The notes under the pieces are model-generated. The model was not told the DNA's origin. It searched no databases and saw only the letters and a list, made by a program, of their open reading frames with translations. From Cenarchaeum sp. (lineage in GTDB: Archaea; Thermoproteota; Nitrososphaeria; Nitrososphaerales; Nitrosopumilaceae), in assembly GCA_007570915.1 (NCBI GenBank), contig RKSK01000153.1, positions 1 to 13,331 of the forward strand: 13,331 nt of DNA, read 5' to 3'. The translations under genes were made by a program, and so were the position numbers. Below, in pieces: positions 12,872 to 13,331 of this stretch; the first letter of the stretch is position 1, and every line of letters starts with the position of its first letter.

Positions 12872-13194
12872 CCCTTGCCTGGCCGGCGAGGGCGTGTATG
12901 GCTAGGCACGGGTTCTGGAGCGCATGGCCGAAACTTCCTAGGTCGACTAGGGCCCGAACCCCACCACGGCGATCGGCAGGCGCGCAGGCGCCGGAGGCTC
13001 GCGCCGGCGCGCCGTGGGAAACAGGCTGCGGGGGGCGTCGCGCCGGGCGCGGCAGCCTAGGGCACGCCGCGCTGTGGACTATGGTCTTCCTAGCGATCCC
13101 GGGCGCCACGAGTTTTGGCCTGCGCGGCGAGACGCGACCGTCTAGGGTTCCCCGGGCGCCCCGATGTCGTGCCCGACGCCTGCGCGGCGCCCCC
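12872..13194. other. Non-coding gap, about 320 bases
   Basis: GC-rich; no frame on either strand has convincing protein character and I find no RNA gene. It contains six CTAG tetranucleotides (for example 12902, 12938, 12947, 13056, 13091 and 13142), denser than in the genes. Confidence 0.35.
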
Positions 13195-13331
13195 TCACAC
13201 CTCCAGGACGCCCTCCATGCGCACCCAGTCGAGCTCCATGCGGCAGCCCTCGAGCATGTCAAGCCCCAGTATGGCATCGATGGCGTTGCCGCCCTCCTCA
13301 ACATTGCCAAGCTCGTAAATCACAAGGCGCC
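13195..13331 (-). CDS. Retropepsin-like protein, 3' end only (runs off the right edge)
   Basis: The last 44 codons are visible, in frame from 13329 to TGA at 13195-13197: RLVIYELGNVEEGGN, then AIDAILGLDMLEGCRMELDW and VRMEGVLEV. The AILGLDML block is the conserved C-terminal hydrophobic motif of retropepsin-type aspartic proteases, equivalent to DAILGHNVL in the gene at 3277-3671. The catalytic DT/SG lies outside the window, so the start, length and integrity are unknown. This is the second retropepsin-like locus within 10 kb. Whether a DUF5678-like gene precedes it cannot be seen. Confidence 0.65.
   Translation of the reverse strand, partial: RLVIYELGNVEEGGNAIDAILGLDMLEGCRMELDWVRMEGVLEV

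Noticed and set aside
12943..12966. T-arm-like GGGGTTCGGGCCC on the minus strand, possible tRNA
   Set aside because: No acceptor, D-arm or anticodon stem can be paired around it, and the T stem does not close properly.
12930..12970. Minus-strand LVDLGSFGHAL, resembling a retropepsin catalytic motif
   Set aside because: The surrounding frame is rich in CTA leucine codons, which are rare in the genes here, and has no downstream ILG block; chance similarity.
1..13331. CRISPR array, rRNA or tRNA genes
   Set aside because: I found no regularly spaced short repeats and no recognisable RNA gene on either strand; a covariance-model scan was not possible.

Overview
This window looks like a piece of a very GC-rich archaeal chromosome, most likely Nitrososphaerota (Thaumarchaeota). 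The evidence is an ESCRT-III (CdvB-type) division protein, anaerobic-type cobalamin methyltransferases, a two-subunit aconitase X of the archaeal mevalonate route, an RqcH/NEMF homologue, and a small DUF5678-like protein paired with a retropepsin-like protein. Most genes with a visible promoter have a TATA-like box centred about 26-30 nt before the start codon, which is the leaderless archaeal layout. The assignment to a lineage is inference; there is no rRNA gene here.

Layout. 1-229: 5' part of a frameshifted, unidentified gene running off the left edge (minus). 321-980: cdvB-like gene (minus), divergent from a truncated glutamate-racemase-like gene (1071-1535, plus). 1532-5765: a minus-strand series reading from the right: a 3-TM EMC6-like protein, cbiT, a 1.57-kb inserted segment, cbiL, cbiF. 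6259-6999: a plus-strand DUF3800 protein without a normal start codon. 7199-9677: rqcH and an AMMECR1-domain gene (plus). 9674-11214: aconitase X small and large subunits (minus). 11276-13331: minus-strand small genes, namely a short helical protein, an Mrr-nuclease C-terminal fragment, a two-gene unit with a tail-anchored membrane protein, and the 3' end of a second retropepsin-like gene.

The main novelty is the segment between cbiL and cbiT. It is bounded by a 98-bp direct repeat (97/98 identical) that is the last ~32 codons of cbiT. cbiT stays intact at one end and a displaced copy of its 3' end lies beside the cbiL promoter. This is the footprint expected of an element that integrates in a gene's 3' end and restores it, here in a protein-coding B12 gene. 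The cargo is a DUF5678-retropepsin pair and a disrupted plus-strand ORF.

A second pattern is that every broken reading frame I found (left-edge gene, retropepsin, the inserted plus-strand ORF twice, the Mrr fragment) is repaired by adding or removing one G in or beside a G run. That suggests homopolymer sequencing/assembly errors, or recent decay; the sequence alone cannot separate these.
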